From RGIG3077 sp045541475 (GTDB taxonomy: Bacteria > Bacillota > Clostridia > Oscillospirales > Ruminococcaceae), in contig JAZQJI010000041.1 in the NCBI GenBank assembly GCA_045541475.1, positions 1 through 64,000 on the forward strand: DNA of 64,000 nucleotides, written 5' to 3'. How positions within the stretch are numbered: the stretch's first letter is position 1; each line of letters starts with the position of its first letter. The translations under genes were made by a program, and so were the position numbers. Shown here piece by piece: positions 1-7,610 of this stretch. The notes beneath the pieces were generated by a model that was not told the origin of the DNA, did no database searches, and saw only the letters and a program-made list of their open reading frames with translations.

Positions 1-82
1 TGGCAAGGTAAACGCAATGGATGCTACCTTGATAGCAAGACGTGCTGTCGGCGGAATTGATAAATTTCCCGTGGAAAGCTAA
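1..82 (+). CDS. C-terminal end of a dockerin-bearing secreted protein (partial)
   Basis: The window opens inside a reading frame that reads GKVNAMDATLIARRAVGG and then IDKFPVES before a TAA at 80-82. This is the second half of a type I dockerin and is almost identical to the ends of the proteins at 323-3094 and 38824-41406. Dockerins bind cohesins and anchor secreted enzymes to a cellulosome. One difference is visible: an Arg replaces the usual Tyr after the ARxAVG helix start (ARRAVGG against ARYAVG). The catalytic part lies outside the window, so its activity cannot be stated. Confidence 0.9.
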   Translation, partial: GKVNAMDATLIARRAVGGIDKFPVES

Positions 83-149
83 CGCTCGAAACTTCGAGTA
101 CGCAAAATAATCAGATTTTTACTTTTCTTCTCCTGTATAAAGTCAAGTG

Positions 150-190
150 CCCTGCAATGTAAAATGCATTGCAGGGTGATTTGCGTTTTT
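150..190 (+). terminator. Rho-independent terminator
   Basis: The ten-base arms CCCTGCAATG (150-159) and CATTGCAGGG (167-176) pair perfectly around a 7-base loop. A moderately T-rich stretch follows. It lies about 70 bases after the stop of the partial dockerin gene and probably ends that transcript. Confidence 0.75.
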
Positions 191-248
191 GTTTCAGTAA
201 TTGGTTTAATATCAAAATAATACACAAAATTTTAAAAAGTACTTGATA

Positions 249-277
249 TTAATGTAAAAATGTGCTAATCTTATAAT
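249..277 (+). promoter_or_regulatory. Probable sigma-A promoter of the 323-3094 gene
   Basis: A perfect TATAAT (272-277) has a weak -35 (TTAATG, 249-254) at 17 bases. The gene starts about 45 bases downstream behind a GGGAAAGGGA ribosome site. The -10 is convincing and the -35 is poor. Confidence 0.5.
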
Positions 278-322
278 GGATAGAATTTTGAAAAAATTAC
301 AATATAGGGAAAGGGATTTTTT

Positions 323-3094
323 ATGAGAAAAATTGTACAAAGGCTTGCAGCGGCTGTTACAACACTTGCATTAACATTGGCAATGTTGCCAAATGATGTT
401 GAACTTTACGCTGCCGATAGCTATTCAGTGCGTGATCCGTTTTTTAATTACAGCTACGGCTACAATTATTACGAATCAGAGCATTTTCAGTTCATTTGGG
501 GCAACAGCGGAGATTCTTCAAAGGTTACAACCGCATTTTTGGAAGGCAACGCAAAGAATCTTGAGGATTGCTGGGATGTTTATATGGAAGAGCTTGGCAT
601 GGCAGCACCTTCGCAGTCGGTAAATCTTTCATTGCGTGACGGAAAAGAATACAAAACAAATATTTATATTTCCGGTACGGGATTAAGCGGAATGGCGGAC
701 GATTGGGCGTATATGTCATACGATTCCGGTGGATATGCTTATATGTTCTGCTGTGTCGATTCAATGCAGTACAACCCGCCTTCATGGGTATTGCCCCATG
801 AATTTGGTCACGTTGTAACGGCTCATCAGCTTGGTTGGAATACAAATAAGTATTCATACGCATGGTGGGAAGCTATGGGCAACTGGTTCAGAGAGCAGTA
901 TTTATACAGCGATTATTCAACTGATAATACAGGCTATGGCACTGACTTCTTTGAAACTTACATGAAGAATATGTGCCTTACATTCCCGTGCGGACGTGAT
1001 TATTATGCGGCATGGCCGTTTTTGCAGTATCTAACGGAAAATCCTGATAATCTTGACGGATACGGAACAGAATTTGTAAAGACAATGTTGCAGCAGGGAC
1101 AGGTTGATGAATATCCGTTTGATATGGTGGAAAGACTTGCGCCTGCTGATTTGAAGGATACTTTAGGCCATTTTGGAAAACGTATGGCAGGCCTTGATTT
1201 TGAAAATGGCGACGCTTATCGTTCTCGATTGAATGAACTGCTTGCAAACGGTTCATGGAATTGGCAACAGATTTACACAATGCTTGAAAAGGTAAGCGGA
1301 GAAAATAACGTATATCAGGTTCCTACCGAGCGTGCGCCGCAGCATGCAGGTGTGAATGTTGTTCCGCTGGACGCTACATCGGGTACAATTACTGTAACAC
1401 TTAATGGTATTACAGACATTGAAGGAGCAGATTGGCGTGCTTGCATTGTGCAGCAGCTTAATGATGACACCTGCGTTTATTCCAATCTTTTCTCTGATGG
1501 TGAAACTTGCAGCGTAAGCGTAAATTCAAATCTTAAACAGGCGTATCTCACCGTAGTTGCAACACCTGATAATAATACATATACAAAAACAGGTTTGCCT
1601 TATGGTCCTGATTCTGAATTTGCTGAGAATAATTATTCATTTATGAGCAAGCAGCGCTATCCGTATACAGTGACCATTGTGGGCGCAGATATTACTAAGC
1701 GCGAGGTTGCAACGGGTAACAACTGGTGGGAAAGCTACCACAACCACTCAAACGGCGGCGGTCTTGTATCTGACAGTGCAACCGTTGATGCAAGCGTTTA
1801 CGTAGGTCCTAACGCAAAGGTGCTTGGCAGTGCCAAGGTTACCGGTAACGTAAGAATTGAAGATTACGCAGTTGTGCAGGGCAACGCACAGGTAAGCGAT
1901 AACGCTGTTATCAGCGGATATGCAATTATTGCGGAGAGCGCGAAAATATCGGGCAATGCCCGCGTTGATGATTACGCTATGGTAATGGGTACGGCAACGG
2001 TTAGCGGCAATGCAAAGGTTATTGAAAGCGCTTGCGTTTACGGTCAGTACAGCATTACGGATTATGCCTGCGCAAAGGGTATGGCATTCTGCATGGCGGC
2101 AGGAACCCTTTCGGGTCAGGGCGTTGTTGATGGCGATTACTATGATGACGGCAACAAGTATGTAACAAAGGGTACTGCATTTGGCTGGGTTAGCGCACAA
2201 AGCTATGTTAATGCACTAAGCTATACCGATAAGCTTATTGCCGCTTATGATTTTGGCAATGACAGCAGTCATGTTGCAAACGATAGATACAATTCTACTT
2301 ATGCATATACCTGCAATTCTCCCGTTTGGGAAAGCACGCGCACAAGTGCAAGCGGCGTTTTGACACTTGATGGTACTCAGTACGCTCAGCTTGACCGCAG
2401 TTTGCTTTATACAAAGGATATTGATTTGCAGCTTGCGGCACTTTCACGCACTTACGAAAACGAGCAGGTATTGTTGCATCTTGGCAATGACAGTGCTTAC
2501 ATAAAGGTGCTTGCTTCAAATGCAAACGGCAATCCCGAGGTTATTATCAGCGATGGCTCAACAACTCAAAAACTGACGGCATCCACACAGCTGACAAGAG
2601 GCAAGTGGACATCATACAGACTTGTTCTTGATGGCGATTATGCAACGCTTTATATTGACAATCAGACAGCAGCATCGGGTACGGTAACTATTGACCCTGA
2701 TGATATTGCAAGTGCGATTTCGGTAAGCGATGGCACTGCTGCATACCGTTTGGGTGCCGACAATAATGCAGATAACTGCTTTAATGGCTCGGTTGATTAT
2801 CTTAGAGTTTATTATGATACAGCTTCTGCTTCAACCGAAACATATTCGCAGACTGAAGAAGTAAGCCAGGAAGTACAGATTACCGGCCTTTGGGGCGATG
2901 CAAATGATGATGGCAAGGTGAATGCAATGGATGCAACCCTTGTTGCAAGGTATGCTGTCGGTAATTATACTCTTTCTGATAAGGCTATGTATCTTTGTGA
3001 TGTTAACGGCGATGAAAAAATTAACGCTATGGATGCTACGCTTATAGCAAGATATGCTGTTGGTTCGCTGGGAAAATTCCCTGTTGAAAGCTGA
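323..3094 (+). CDS. Large secreted dockerin protein: metallopeptidase-like (DUF6055/Svx-like) domain, left-handed beta helix, LamG-like domain
   Basis: A 923-residue secreted protein. A signal peptide spans about residues 1-30 (basic start, then a hydrophobic run, then cleavage near YAADS). The next 300 or so residues contain HEFGH near residue 159, a zincin-type HExxH-like site, and the motif YYESEHFQFIWG, which recalls the DUF6055 or Svx/AvrXca proteins found in cellulosomal bacteria. About residues 480-590 carry six-residue repeats (VGPNAKV, GNAQVS, ISGNARV), the signature of a left-handed parallel beta helix. A LamG/concanavalin-like fold probably follows (about 640-850, with the motif TLYIDNQ). 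The last 68 residues (from 856) are a type I dockerin with two calcium-loop repeats. Inferred role: a cellulosome-attached protein acting on plant wall glycoprotein or another polymer. Whether the zincin site is active is unknown, and the substrate cannot be read from the sequence. Confidence 0.8.
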   Translation: MRKIVQRLAAAVTTLALTLAMLPNDVELYAADSYSVRDPFFNYSYGYNYYESEHFQFIWGNSGDSSKVTTAFLEGNAKNLEDCWDVYMEELGMAAPSQSVNLSLRDGKEYKTNIYISGTGLSGMADDWAYMSYDSGGYAYMFCCVDSMQYNPPSWVLPHEFGHVVTAHQLGWNTNKYSYAWWEAMGNWFREQYLYSDYSTDNTGYGTDFFETYMKNMCLTFPCGRDYYAAWPFLQYLTENPDNLDGYGTEFVKTMLQQGQVDEYPFDMVERLAPADLKDTLGHFGKRMAGLDFENGDAYRSRLNELLANGSWNWQQIYTMLEKVSGENNVYQVPTERAPQHAGVNVVPLDATSGTITVTLNGITDIEGADWRACIVQQLNDDTCVYSNLFSDGETCSVSVNSNLKQAYLTVVATPDNNTYTKTGLPYGPDSEFAENNYSFMSKQRYPYTVTIVGADITKREVATGNNWWESYHNHSNGGGLVSDSATVDASVYVGPNAKVLGSAKVTGNVRIEDYAVVQGNAQVSDNAVISGYAIIAESAKISGNARVDDYAMVMGTATVSGNAKVIESACVYGQYSITDYACAKGMAFCMAAGTLSGQGVVDGDYYDDGNKYVTKGTAFGWVSAQSYVNALSYTDKLIAAYDFGNDSSHVANDRYNSTYAYTCNSPVWESTRTSASGVLTLDGTQYAQLDRSLLYTKDIDLQLAALSRTYENEQVLLHLGNDSAYIKVLASNANGNPEVIISDGSTTQKLTASTQLTRGKWTSYRLVLDGDYATLYIDNQTAASGTVTIDPDDIASAISVSDGTAAYRLGADNNADNCFNGSVDYLRVYYDTASASTETYSQTEEVSQEVQITGLWGDANDDGKVNAMDATLVARYAVGNYTLSDKAMYLCDVNGDEKINAMDATLIARYAVGSLGKFPVES

Positions 3095-3123
3095 TTGACT
3101 TTATCAGCAAATAGTGCTATAAT
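3095..3123 (+). promoter_or_regulatory. Strong sigma-A promoter of pnuC
   Basis: TTGACT (3095-3100), a 17-base spacer, then a perfect TATAAT (3118-3123). The -35 begins on the base after the stop codon of the preceding dockerin gene, so pnuC has its own transcript with a leader of about 120 bases. Confidence 0.85.
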
Positions 3124-3129
3124 GTAAAA

Positions 3130-3231
3130 AAAATGAATAATTAACTGCCACCGGGTAGTAATGGAATGTATATAAAAGCATTCGTAAACATATCGTTAGG
3201 TCTTTGAAGATATGTTTGCGGATGCTTTTTT
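3130..3231 (+). promoter_or_regulatory. Leader RNA with mutually exclusive hairpins (candidate attenuator or riboswitch)
   Basis: A 16-base-pair stem is visible: 3178-3193 pairs with 3210-3225, with only two G-U pairs, and a T run follows at 3226-3231. This is a complete intrinsic terminator placed before the pnuC start. The first six bases of its left arm (GCATTC, 3178-3183) can instead pair with GAATGT (3164-3169), which would break the terminator. A short hairpin CTGCC-ACCG-GGTAG precedes this. That arrangement is typical of riboswitches and attenuators. I do not recognise the 5' part as a TPP, FMN, preQ1 or NAD aptamer, so the ligand is unknown. Confidence 0.65.
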
Positions 3232-3248
3232 GCAAGGGAGAGTTTTTT

Positions 3249-3947
3249 ATGGCAAAGGTAAAGCTTTTGGTAAACTATTTTACCAAAACGGAAATAGCAC
3301 TGTGGCTTGTTTCCGTTTTTATGATTATTACGTCGTTTTGTGCTTTTGATGGTGAAAGTTACGCAACGCTGGCAGCGTCGCTTATTGGTGTAACATCACT
3401 TATATTGTGTGCAAAGGGTAATCCTTTGGGGTTGATATTGATGATTGCTTTCAGCATAATATATGGCGCAATATCTTTTGGCTTTGCATATTACGGAGAA
3501 ATGGCTACATATATTGGCATGACACTGCCTATGTCGGTTGTGGCGTTGGTTGCGTGGGTGAAAAATCCTTATAACGAGAGCGGCAGCGAGGTTAAGGTTA
3601 ACCGCATAAATAAACGGGAAGTTTTGCTGATGCTGATAATAACACTGTTTGTTACTGCTGCATTTTATTATATACTTGATTTTTTTGATACTGCAAATCT
3701 TGTGCCGAGCACTGTTTCGGTTACGACAAGCTTTATTGCGGCATATCTCTCGTTCAGGCGAAGTCCGTACTTTGCCCTGGCGTATGCCGCAAACGATGTT
3801 GTGCTGATTGTTTTGTGGGTGTTGGCAAGCGCACAGGATATAAAATATATTTCTGTTGTTGTGTGTTTTGCGGCGTTTCTGGCAAATGATATATATGGAT
3901 TTGTAAGTTGGAGAAGAATGGAAAAACGTCAGAACAGCGTCGGTTAA
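3249..3947 (+). CDS. pnuC: PnuC-family vitamin/nucleoside transporter
   Basis: A 232-residue membrane protein with about seven hydrophobic segments and the family pattern: a GNPLGLILMI loop, a YYGE turn followed by a W-x-K-N-P motif (AWVKNPY), and the C-terminal A-N-D-I-Y-G-F helix. PnuC proteins take up nicotinamide riboside by facilitated diffusion; relatives carry thiamine, riboflavin or deoxynucleosides, so the substrate is open. The start at 3249 is chosen because it follows GGGAG at 8-10 bases and gives the usual family start; an upstream in-frame codon lies inside the terminator hairpin. The gene stands alone, with its own promoter and attenuator-like leader. Confidence 0.85.
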   Translation: MAKVKLLVNYFTKTEIALWLVSVFMIITSFCAFDGESYATLAASLIGVTSLILCAKGNPLGLILMIAFSIIYGAISFGFAYYGEMATYIGMTLPMSVVALVAWVKNPYNESGSEVKVNRINKREVLLMLIITLFVTAAFYYILDFFDTANLVPSTVSVTTSFIAAYLSFRRSPYFALAYAANDVVLIVLWVLASAQDIKYISVVVCFAAFLANDIYGFVSWRRMEKRQNSVG

Positions 3948-3971
3948 TGATTAAGATCGAGCAAAATACAA

Positions 3972-4010
3972 AAACCCTTGGAAGAAAAGTCTTCCAAGGG
4001 TTTGTTTGCG
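3972..4010. terminator. Bidirectional terminator between pnuC and the SseB-like gene
   Basis: AAACCCTTGGAAG (3972-3984) pairs perfectly with CTTCCAAGGGTTT (3991-4003) around a 6-base loop. T-rich DNA follows on the plus strand and an A/T run lies on the other side. It sits between convergent genes. Confidence 0.85.
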
Positions 4011-4020
4011 TTATTTATGA

Positions 4021-4806
4021 TTATTTATCATAGAAGGGGAAGCGGCCGATCATGGCTTTTTTGCCAAGTTCGCTGTTGCAATCGGTGATTGCGATGCCTC
4101 TGTCACCTGCAAGCGGCTTCATAATTCCGCCGATATCAGCATAAATCTTGTCCTTATCGCCTTCATAATCAACAACAACAAGGAAAGAGTGCTTGTTATC
4201 ATGCATCATAGCAAGAATGTAAGCTGTTGTTACACAGCAGGTGTTGTCAAAATATTCAGTAAGCTTGTTGATAATTTCCTGCGGGGGATTTTTAAAATCA
4301 CCAAGCTTTACATCAGTGCCTACCTTCATTTCGGAGAGGGTGGGCTTTTGCTCTCTCATAGCTTTTTCAATTACGTTAACAACGCCTTCAACAAGCTGTT
4401 TGGAAACAACGATGCCTTCGTTAAAGGGGTTAAGAACAAAGCCTTCGGAGCTTTCGGGATTCTTGATGATAATGTTTGCAATTTCTCTGAAAGGGAGAAC
4501 AAGTGTGTTCTGTGTGGGAGCGTGAGGGCCCTTGCGGAGCTCTTCCCAGCTGGAGAACATGGGGTAATAGAGAGAACCGTTATCATTTTTCATCAAGTGG
4601 AATGTGATTTTTGAATTCGGCGGGATTTTGCTTCTTCCCATTTCATCCTGCTCAGTCGGGGGCGGGTCGATAGTAACGGGAGTGATAAGTCTTGATTTTA
4701 CAAGCACGTTCAAGAATTTATCCTGTGTTTCGGGTGATTTGTCGTTTTTAACCAAAGCCATTGCTGCTTCAAGCTCTGTATTGAAATTTGTGGGTTTCTG
4801 TTCCAT
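4021..4806 (-). CDS. SseB-family protein
   Basis: A 261-residue soluble protein with no signal peptide. It matches the two-part SseB layout. An N-terminal domain of about 120 residues contains the PMFSSWEELRKG stretch and FREIANIII, followed by GFVLNPFNEGIVVSK. A C-terminal SseB-like domain of about 100 residues follows (YILAMMHDNKHSFLVVVDYEGD). SseB takes its name from an E. coli serine-sensitivity phenotype; the biochemical role of the family is not settled. The start follows GGAGG by about 5 bases. It is a single gene converging on pnuC. Confidence 0.75.
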   Translation of the reverse strand: MEQKPTNFNTELEAAMALVKNDKSPETQDKFLNVLVKSRLITPVTIDPPPTEQDEMGRSKIPPNSKITFHLMKNDNGSLYYPMFSSWEELRKGPHAPTQNTLVLPFREIANIIIKNPESSEGFVLNPFNEGIVVSKQLVEGVVNVIEKAMREQKPTLSEMKVGTDVKLGDFKNPPQEIINKLTEYFDNTCCVTTAYILAMMHDNKHSFLVVVDYEGDKDKIYADIGGIMKPLAGDRGIAITDCNSELGKKAMIGRFPFYDK

Positions 4807-4877
4807 TTTAACCTCCGATAAATTTAATCATAAATATAATACCATACCTAAAGAAAAAATGCAAGCAAAAAATGCAT

Positions 4878-5921
4878 TTAATATTCAATTTCAATTTTTG
4901 CGATTTTTGTGTTGGGATAATAATGGCTTAAAATCTGGTTATATGTATACCCGTTTTTTGCCATGGCGTTGGCGCCAAACTGGCTCATTCCGCAGCCGTG
5001 ACCGTAGCCGTAAGTGGTGATGACAAATCCGTTTTCTTCGGTGTAAGCAACTTCAAATGCGGCAGAACGTAGGTTTAAAACATCACGCAGATATGCACCC
5101 GAAACTGCAACGCCGCCTGCGTTTATCTGCAAAACGGTTTTTGAGTCTGAAACGCTGATTATCTGCAGCCAAGCGCTTGGCTCGGTGCTTAAATCAGCAC
5201 CATCAATATTTTGCGTTATCAGATTTTGCATTTGTTCCTTGTTAAAAACTGTTTGTTCGGTGTACCCCGTGCATTGCTCATCGCTTGCACTGTCAACGGC
5301 TACAAGATAATCAAGTGGCTGTCCCCAAACGTTTTGCGAGCTTTCGGTTTTGCCCGATGACATTGCGTGAAAAGCGGCGACAATCGGTTCGTTGTTGTAT
5401 ATTACCACCTGACCGAAAACCTCATCTACGGCTTGTGATATTTTTTTATAGTACTGCTCATAATTATCACCATATATCTGTTTTATTTCATCGGCGGTAT
5501 AAAAAGCCTGATATTTATTTGCATCGGTAGAAAAATTTGTGCCCATCAGCTCATTCGTTGGATTTTCAATTTCGTTAAGCGTCTGTCGCACAGCGTAAGT
5601 ATAACTTGCCACTGCCTGCGCCTTTAAGGCTTCAATTTCAAAGCTTGCGGGCATTTCGGCACAGACAACGCCGATTACATAATCACGCGCACTGATATCA
5701 AAAACAGTGTTAGTTTGAGAATCAAGAACTTTAAAATCGGTAAAAGTATTTGGGTTTATAGTGATTTGCTGTGCACTTTCAGAGGCTGTGGGAATATTGT
5801 TGATTTGATATTCAACAAGGGTTTTTGGTGTTTCGGCTTGCGGTTTTTCAGCAAAGGCGATGCAGGGCAAAGCGGAAGTGATTAGGCTTAGGGCTAATAT
5901 GTAGGCAATATGCGGTTTCAT
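4878..5921 (-). CDS. spoIID: SpoIID/LytB-domain protein (stage II sporulation protein D-like)
   Basis: A 347-residue protein with an N-terminal signal or anchor (residues 1-24) and a SpoIID domain. Family motifs are clear: YVIGVVCAEMPASFEIEALKAQ, in which the Glu is the expected catalytic residue, and the C-terminal GYGHGCGMSQFGANAMA. SpoIID is a lytic transglycosylase that cleaves denuded peptidoglycan glycans during engulfment of the forespore. Length fits the family (about 340). The start follows AAAGGAG. No other sporulation genes are adjacent, so this could also be a vegetative SpoIID-like wall enzyme. Confidence 0.85.
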   Translation of the reverse strand: MKPHIAYILALSLITSALPCIAFAEKPQAETPKTLVEYQINNIPTASESAQQITINPNTFTDFKVLDSQTNTVFDISARDYVIGVVCAEMPASFEIEALKAQAVASYTYAVRQTLNEIENPTNELMGTNFSTDANKYQAFYTADEIKQIYGDNYEQYYKKISQAVDEVFGQVVIYNNEPIVAAFHAMSSGKTESSQNVWGQPLDYLVAVDSASDEQCTGYTEQTVFNKEQMQNLITQNIDGADLSTEPSAWLQIISVSDSKTVLQINAGGVAVSGAYLRDVLNLRSAAFEVAYTEENGFVITTYGYGHGCGMSQFGANAMAKNGYTYNQILSHYYPNTKIAKIEIEY

Positions 5922-5983
5922 TTTGTTTTCTCCTTTTTATATCATGATATTTTTGCGGGTTTTACTCACAAAATGTCAAAGTG

Positions 5984-6012
5984 TTGACAAATGCGGAAAA
6001 ATGTAGTAAAAT
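5984..6012 (+). promoter_or_regulatory. Sigma-A promoter of citrate synthase
   Basis: TTGACA (5984-5989), a 17-base spacer, then TAAAAT (6007-6012). The coding start is about 65 bases downstream behind GAGAAAGGCGG. Confidence 0.85.
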
Positions 6013-6076
6013 TAAAAGGTTAAAAAGCAATGATTAGATGTTTTGAAAGAACCTTTGAGAAAGGCGGTTTTGTTTT

Positions 6077-7426
6077 ATGATAAACGGAAATGAATCAGTT
6101 TTGAATTTGTGCGACGGTTACGACATAAACGGTGCAATCGATTCGGGATTATACGATAAATTTCATGTAAAGCGCGGTTTGCGCCGCAATGATGGCACAG
6201 GTGTTGTTGCCGGTATTACAAATATATGCAATGTTCACGGATATATGATGAGCGAGGGCGAAATGGTGCCAATTGACGGCGAACTTATTTACCGTGGCTA
6301 CAACATTAACGACCTTGTTTCCAACGTAGAAAAGGAAGACAGATTCGGATATGAAGAAACTGTTTATCTGCTTTTGTTTGGAAAACTGCCGACAAAAAAT
6401 CAGCTTGAAACTTTTACCAATTATCTGGGTGCAGCAAGAGCATTGCCTGACGGTTTTGATATTGACATGATTTTTAAGGCTCCCTCGCCTAATATTATGA
6501 ATAAGCTTGCGCGCTCAGTACTTGCACTTTATTCATATGATTCTAACCCTGAGGATAAGAACCTTGAGAGCGAAATGCGCATGGCTATAAATATTATTGC
6601 GAGAATGCCCATTATCATGATTGACGCTTACGAGGCTAAGCGCCGTTCATACGATAACAAGAGTATGTTTTTGCACCCTATTCGTCCCGAAGAAAATACT
6701 GCGCAGACGATACTTTCAAATTTGCGTGCCGACAGAAGCTTTACAAAACAAGAGGCTCAGCTGCTTGATACTGCACTGATGCTGCACGCTGAACATGGCG
6801 GCGGCAATAACTCTACTTTTACCTGTCGTGTTATGACGTCGTCTGGTACGGATGCTTATTCTGCTTATGCTGCTGCAATAGGTTCACTTAAAGGTCATCG
6901 TCATGGCGGAGCAAACATCAAGGTTATGCAGATGCTTGAAAATATTGAGAAGAATGTTAAGAATTGGGAAGACGATGGTGAAGTTGCCGATTATCTTTGC
7001 AAAATTATGAGAAAAGAAGCAAACGATGGTACAGGCTTGATTTACGGCATGGGACATGCTGTGTATACCCTTTCAGATCCCCGTGCAGTTATTCTAAAGC
7101 GCAAAGCGTTTGATCTTGCACATGGAAAAGAGATTGAGGCTGAGTTCCGTCTGCTTGAGAGAATTGAGCGCCTTACCCCTGAAGTTTTCAAATCAATCAA
7201 GGGCGACAGAAAAGTGGTTTGCGCAAATGTGGATATGTACTCGGGTCTTGTTTACAAAATGCTCGGTATTCCGCAGGAGTTGTTTACGCCTTTGTTTGCA
7301 ATTTCACGTATTGCCGGTTGGTCGGCACACCGTATGGAAGAAAGGCTTACCTGCCGCAAGATTATTCGCCCCGCTTACAAGGCTATAAATGCTGTCAAGG
7401 AATACATCCCCATTGACAATAGATAA
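6077..7426 (+). CDS. gltA: Citrate synthase
   Basis: A 449-residue cytoplasmic enzyme condensing acetyl-CoA with oxaloacetate to form citrate. Catalytic landmarks are LHAEHGGGNNSTFTCRV, GHRHGGAN, GMGHAVYTLSDPRA, and the aspartate region NVDMYSGLVYKMLG. The protein is longer than the type II enzyme of aerobes and resembles the clostridial form with an N-terminal extension of about 50 residues. In a fermentative anaerobe its usual job is glutamate/2-oxoglutarate supply rather than a full cycle. It is monocistronic, bracketed by a promoter and a terminator. Confidence 0.93.
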   Translation: MINGNESVLNLCDGYDINGAIDSGLYDKFHVKRGLRRNDGTGVVAGITNICNVHGYMMSEGEMVPIDGELIYRGYNINDLVSNVEKEDRFGYEETVYLLLFGKLPTKNQLETFTNYLGAARALPDGFDIDMIFKAPSPNIMNKLARSVLALYSYDSNPEDKNLESEMRMAINIIARMPIIMIDAYEAKRRSYDNKSMFLHPIRPEENTAQTILSNLRADRSFTKQEAQLLDTALMLHAEHGGGNNSTFTCRVMTSSGTDAYSAYAAAIGSLKGHRHGGANIKVMQMLENIEKNVKNWEDDGEVADYLCKIMRKEANDGTGLIYGMGHAVYTLSDPRAVILKRKAFDLAHGKEIEAEFRLLERIERLTPEVFKSIKGDRKVVCANVDMYSGLVYKMLGIPQELFTPLFAISRIAGWSAHRMEERLTCRKIIRPAYKAINAVKEYIPIDNR

Positions 7427-7436
7427 AACAACAAAT

Positions 7437-7476
7437 AAACGGATTTTTGCTGCGCAGACGGCAAAAATCCGTTTTT
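7437..7476 (+). terminator. Terminator of citrate synthase
   Basis: AAACGGATTTTTGC (7437-7450) pairs perfectly with GCAAAAATCCGTTT (7461-7474) around a 10-base loop, with more Ts after it. Confidence 0.9.
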
Positions 7477-7610
7477 TATTTGTTAATATGCAGTTTATTT
7501 TATATTTGATATTTTGACTTTGTTTATTAATATTTAAAGTGCATAAAGTGATATAATTAATAGTGTATATTTATTTGTAAATTATCTTGATTTTTAAGGG
7601 TTTAAACAAA

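Noticed and set aside
86..101. CTCGAA/TTCGAG short palindrome taken as a tRNA T-arm
   Set aside because: No cloverleaf around it; it is a tiny palindrome with a two-base loop. No tRNA or rRNA gene was recognised in the window.
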